From: a virus
Length of the DNA: 41,655 nucleotides
Direction: 5' to 3' (one strand)
Virus record (IMG/VR): IMGVR_UViG_3300037041_000927
Coordinates: 1 to 41,655 of that record
Part shown: positions 38,884 through 41,655 of the stretch, piece after piece
How the letters are laid out: each line of letters begins with the position of its first letter
Position numbering within the stretch: position 1 is the first letter of the stretch
Position numbers and translations under genes: made by a program
The notes under the pieces: generated by a model
Seen by the model: only the letters and a program-made list of their open reading frames with translations
What the model was told of the DNA's origin: nothing
The model's database searches: none

Positions 38884-39741
38884 ATGGCTAGAACAACAAA
38901 TATTCCTTATGGGGAAATAATTAAATTAAATCAAGAAAAAGGTATACCTATACCTGAATTAGCTAAATTATATAACATTAAACAATCTTACATCTATGGT
39001 TATTTACATAGAAGAAAAATTTCTTCTAATAAAATGATTCAAGATAGAAGAAAAAATAAACCAATAGATACTTTTTTAGATGTAATTGATACAGAAGAAA
39101 AAGCATATTTTTTAGGTTTAATGATGAGTGATGGTTATATAAATGTTTCTAATACAAGAGGGTATATTTATGAAAAATTTGGTATTTTTATAAAAGATAG
39201 TGATAAAGAAGTAATTGAAAAAATATGTTCAATTATAGGAATAAAAGCATCTTATAGAAAAAGTACAAAAATGGTTGGATTTAATGTTAGTTCTGCTCAA
39301 ATTATATCAAGATTAAATGAATTAGGAATCTCTAAAAATAAAACATACAAAGAATTATCTGTACCAAAAATAGATAAAAATTTAGTAAGGCATTTTATTA
39401 GAGGTTACTTTGATGGAGATGGGAGTATTTCTGTAAGAAGTTGTAGACCAAATCAAGTTCAAGTTTACATTTGTGGAATATGTAAAAGTTTTTTAGAAGA
39501 AGTTTCTAAAATATTAGATGAAGAAAATATTTCTTCTAAACTTTATACAGAAATTAGAAATAAAGAAAACAGAAAAGATATGTTTACTTTAAGAATAACA
39601 ACACACAAAGATAGAATTTTGTTTTTTGATTATCTTTACAAAGATTCAAATATAAAAATTGATAGAAAGTATTCCAAATACAAAAATTATTATGCTAATA
39701 CCGTGCTAAACATAGAAAGTAAAAAATCTATGTCAGTGTAA
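38884..39741 (+). CDS. LAGLIDADG homing endonuclease (rIIB intron)
   Basis: 285 residues. N-terminal helix-turn-helix (IPIPELAKLYNIKQSYIYGYL) then two LAGLIDADG helices: AYFLGLMMSDGYI (about 77-89) and FIRGYFDGDGSIS (about 171-183). Closely similar in design to the polymerase-intron enzyme (FLGL..DG and FIRG..DGDGS), so the introns may share ancestry although the ribozymes look different. Confidence 0.92.
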   Translation: MARTTNIPYGEIIKLNQEKGIPIPELAKLYNIKQSYIYGYLHRRKISSNKMIQDRRKNKPIDTFLDVIDTEEKAYFLGLMMSDGYINVSNTRGYIYEKFGIFIKDSDKEVIEKICSIIGIKASYRKSTKMVGFNVSSAQIISRLNELGISKNKTYKELSVPKIDKNLVRHFIRGYFDGDGSISVRSCRPNQVQVYICGICKSFLEEVSKILDEENISSKLYTEIRNKENRKDMFTLRITTHKDRILFFDYLYKDSNIKIDRKYSKYKNYYANTVLNIESKKSMSV

Positions 39742-39912
39742 CGCATAGTGGGTGAAACTAGAAATAGAATATAAACCACCACGAGTGTCCAACACCCCTA
39801 GTGGGTGAAAATATATGCTGAGCTGTCTGATAATTAAATCAGAATATCCCTGCGAGGGTAAGGAGGAAACTCCCAGAAGTAGAGGATAAAAAGCCTTTAC
39901 GATAACAAAATG

Positions 39913-40291
39913 ACATTTTACAGCAGATCAAATTCACTATGTAGGATGTGGAGATCAATCAGTACTTGTTCTTATCAATCCAATGAAAGTAGTAGGTATT
40001 GGTCAACACAAAGGTAGATGTTATGAATATCTTCCAATTATGACTGTACCAAGAGAAGAAGCTACACAAATTTTACATGATGTTAGTTTCAATACACTTG
40101 CTTTAGATGAAGATTATGCTGTTCGTGAGTTAGAAGGATTAACAGAAAAAGTACAAGCAGGATTTGTTGCTGAAGCTAGTAAACATCAATTCAATCTTCC
40201 TACACTATCTTCTAAAGAGTTAAATTCTATTGTTCTTTCTTTAGATGATATGAAGAAAGAAATCACTAAAAGAGTGACTATAATCAAATAG
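39913..40291 (+). CDS. rIIB: rIIB-like protein, exon 2
   Basis: Codes the last 126 residues: HFTADQIHYVGCGDQSVLVLINPMKVVGIG..., continuing the typical rIIB end (GD..VLV.INP.KVV and RCYEYLPIMTV). The frame must enter at A39913; the ATG at 39983 is internal. A 10-bp hairpin follows. Confidence 0.87.
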
Positions 40292-40298
40292 TTTATTA

Positions 40299-40336
40299 AA
40301 GGGTGTAATATTTTTAATTAAATTTGTTACACCCTT
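40299..40336 (+). terminator. Hairpin after rIIB
   Basis: AAGGGTGTAA (40299-40308) pairs perfectly with TTACACCCTT (40327-40336); the loop is 18 A/T-rich bases. It begins seven bases after the stop. A weak T-run means termination is likely but not certain. Confidence 0.6.
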
Positions 40337-40349
40337 AAATTATAACATT

Positions 40350-40763
40350 ATGGCAAAAAGAATAGTAAGAAGAAAGTCAACAACTGTATGCTCAAGAAAT
40401 GGTGGCACAATGACAGAAAGTCAATATTTTAGTAAAATACGTAGTATGCTAAGAAGTGGCTTTAGATATTGGAAACCAATGCAATTGGCATTAGAAGCTG
40501 CAAGTAGACCTTCTCAGAGTACCAACAAACGTATTAAAAAGGAATATCAATGCGCACATTGTAAAAAGTGGTTCAAAAGAGCTGATGTAGAAATTGATCA
40601 TATTGAAGAAGCAGGAAGTTTAAATAACTATGATGATATTGTCCCTTTTATACAAAGGTTGACAAAGGAAGATATTTCTAGTTATCAAATTCTCTGTAAA
40701 CCAGATCATACAATTAAAACTAATTTATTCAAACAATTTAAAAAGAAGACAAATGGAAAATAA
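40350..40763 (+). CDS. HNH-type zinc nuclease of phage genome (non-homing?)
   Basis: 137 residues. A basic N-terminus (MAKRIVRRKSTT), then YQCAHCKKWFKRADVEIDHIEEAG and later ILCKPDHTIKTNLFK: two Cys pairs around Asp-His give the zinc-finger HNH fold used in phage DNA processing. Unlike the homing genes it has no AP2/NUMOD DNA-binding units, lies in the normal gene chain and overlaps its neighbour by 11 bases, so it is probably a resident gene for replication or packaging. Confidence 0.85.
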   Translation: MAKRIVRRKSTTVCSRNGGTMTESQYFSKIRSMLRSGFRYWKPMQLALEAASRPSQSTNKRIKKEYQCAHCKKWFKRADVEIDHIEEAGSLNNYDDIVPFIQRLTKEDISSYQILCKPDHTIKTNLFKQFKKKTNGK

Positions 40764-41169
40764 ATATTTTACTCCAAATATAGAAGATCTATGTATTGGA
40801 TATGAGTTAGAAATTAGGCAAGCAAATAAATGGTTATCTCATAAAATTCAAAGTAATGATTGTTTTTGTGATTTTATAGATATGGATGGTTATAGAGTTC
40901 CCTATCTTAATAAAGAACAAATAGAAGCTGAAGGATGGACATCATTTATAACTGAGTACGAAAGAGATATTGTTACTGAAAAGATGATTTACACTTTCTT
41001 TAAAGAAGATAGAAATTACATGTTAGGTTGGAACTTTAATACTAATAAAATTACATTAATTATAAAAGATCCTTCATTAGTATTAGACTATTATACTGAA
41101 CCTACATTTAGGGGAGAATGTAAAGACATTAACACATTTAGAAAAATTATTAAGCTATTAAAAATTTAA
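40753..41169 (+). CDS. Hypothetical 138-residue protein
   Basis: MENKYFTPNIEDLCIGYELE... with an aromatic, acidic middle (CFCDFIDMDGYRVPYLN) and a beta-rich second half (YTFFKEDRNYMLGWNFNTNKITLIIKDP). It looks like the small phage proteins with a repeated strand-helix layout. No function known. Confidence 0.85.
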   Translation: MENKYFTPNIEDLCIGYELEIRQANKWLSHKIQSNDCFCDFIDMDGYRVPYLNKEQIEAEGWTSFITEYERDIVTEKMIYTFFKEDRNYMLGWNFNTNKITLIIKDPSLVLDYYTEPTFRGECKDINTFRKIIKLLKI

Positions 41170-41172
41170 TTT

Positions 41173-41415
41173 ATGAAAATTATAGTAAAAAAATTATACA
41201 AAGATTGCGCTGATATACGTAATTATGATGTACAAAATTGTATAAATAAAAATGAAAACATTGAAATTATACATGGTGTAGATATAATGGTTTTAACTCC
41301 TGCAGAATTGAAACATGATGTAGTTAGTGTTTCTAAAATATTTCCAAGTAAAAATGGAGGAAGAGAGTATAGATTAGTTAGTTATATGTGGAACCCAATT
41401 AAATCAGAATTGTAA
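41173..41415 (+). CDS. Hypothetical 80-residue protein
   Basis: MKIIVKKLYKDCADIRNYDV... ending YRLVSYMWNPIKSEL. Beta-rich, basic. It contains EIIHGVDIMVLTPAELKHDVVSVSKIF. Family unknown. The stop overlaps the next ATG in TAATG. Confidence 0.83.
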   Translation: MKIIVKKLYKDCADIRNYDVQNCINKNENIEIIHGVDIMVLTPAELKHDVVSVSKIFPSKNGGREYRLVSYMWNPIKSEL

Positions 41416-41582
41416 TGAAAATAATAATATTAGATTTTTTAACAGGAGAAGTGCATGTTTACCCTTATGATGCAAGTGTATGGGAAGATTGTGAAGATTT
41501 TATAGAATCTGAAGAAGTAGGATTAAACGTTAGTACTTGCCAATGGATAACAGTAGATGAATTAAAAATACAAATACATTAA
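41415..41582 (+). CDS. Hypothetical 55-residue acidic protein
   Basis: MKIIILDFLTGEVHVYPYDAS... with an acidic middle (WEDCEDFIESEEVGL) and end QWITVDELKIQIH. The pattern LTGEVHVYPYD...W...DF is seen in small proteins of many Bacteroidota phages. Function unknown. Confidence 0.78.
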   Translation: MKIIILDFLTGEVHVYPYDASVWEDCEDFIESEEVGLNVSTCQWITVDELKIQIH

Positions 41583-41584
41583 TT

Positions 41585-41655
41585 ATGGATACATGGCATT
41601 GGGAAAATGAAAAGTTATTTACTATATCTAGAGAAATACAAAATATGTTAGATAG
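41585..41655 (+). CDS. Start of a further small gene (cut by window end)
   Basis: ATG 41585 behind AATT opens MDTWHWENEKLFTISREIQN and runs to the end of the window without a stop. Same leader type and spacing as the upstream genes, so probably real. Too little is visible to classify. Confidence 0.6.
   Translation, partial: MDTWHWENEKLFTISREIQNMLD

Larger units (their letters stand above)
38746..39912 (+). mobile_element. Group I intron with LAGLIDADG gene, in rIIB
   Basis: 1167 bases. The exon end GGGCT (38741-38745) pairs with GGCCT (38755-38759) with U-G at the splice site (P1), and ATGT just before it (38751-38754) pairs with ACAT at the start of exon 2 (39913-39916) as P10. The last base is G39912. 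Splicing joins CT to A, giving AAGLHFTADQIHY. Further core-like segments are GGCAAAAACGGTGAAGGCT upstream of the nuclease and GTCCAACACCCC downstream; I could not place P7, so the subgroup differs from the other two. Confidence 0.85.

Noticed and set aside
1-41655. CRISPR array or insertion sequence
   Set aside because: No regularly spaced repeats and no transposase or terminal inverted repeats were seen.

Overview
The window reads as a continuous piece of a strongly AT-rich double-stranded DNA phage genome that infects a member of the Bacteroidota (inference). Every credible gene lies on the + strand, with spacings of a few bases or ATGA/TAATG overlaps. No Shine-Dalgarno sites are evident; most starts sit in A/T-rich leaders ending AATTATG or AAGCTATG. 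Several selfish genes carry the Bacteroidota promoter (TTTG, 19-20 bases, TAnnTTTG), and two small exported proteins have signal peptides ending in FSQ/FTQ, as in flavobacteria. The gene set (family A DNA polymerase, DnaG-like primase, DnaB-like helicase, SF2 helicase, Sak4-like ATPase, acidic-tailed putative SSB, ThyA, UDG-fold protein, rIIA and rIIB) resembles crAss-like phages, but I cannot assign a family without searches.

Layout. 1-339: gene-free leader. 340-4811: run of small early-type genes of unknown function, several membrane or secreted. 4812-5199: non-coding, hairpin-rich stretch ending in a tRNA-like gene with an abnormal anticodon arm. 5230-9713: more small accessory genes, including a paralogous pair. 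9710-13085: DNA polymerase split by a group I intron, followed by an HNH nuclease gene whose last codons copy the end of the polymerase. 13903-19067: small genes around thyA and a DUF6378-like protein. 19064-29074: replication and NAD metabolism block (DnaB-like helicase, NadV-like, Prs-like, SF2 helicase, Sak4-like ATPase, SSB, primase) invaded by an HNH and two GIY-YIG nuclease genes. 29082-33727: accessory genes including a DUF932-like protein and a UDG-fold protein lacking the normal catalytic residues. 34275-40291: rIIA and rIIB homologues, each split by a group I intron with a LAGLIDADG gene. 40350-41655: an HNH-type zinc protein and further small genes; the last gene runs off the window.

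The main discovery is a pattern in the selfish genes. Nine homing-endonuclease genes occur in about 42 kb: three LAGLIDADG genes in introns, two GIY-YIG and four HNH. Three of the free-standing ones sit at the very end of an essential replication gene, and the invaded gene end is present twice: an abandoned or alternative copy on one side, and a diverged copy joined to the nuclease on the other. This is seen at the helicase start, the SSB start and the polymerase stop. It looks like a cassette that cuts a gene end, inserts there, and supplies a recoded end so the target gene survives and becomes uncuttable. At least five nuclease genes also carry their own host-type promoter, which the surrounding phage genes mostly lack.

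Functionally, the replication proteins form a nearly complete phage replisome. ThyA supplies dTMP, and the adjacent NadV-like/Prs-like pair matches the two-enzyme NAD+ reconstitution pathway (NARP1) used by phages against NAD-depleting defences.
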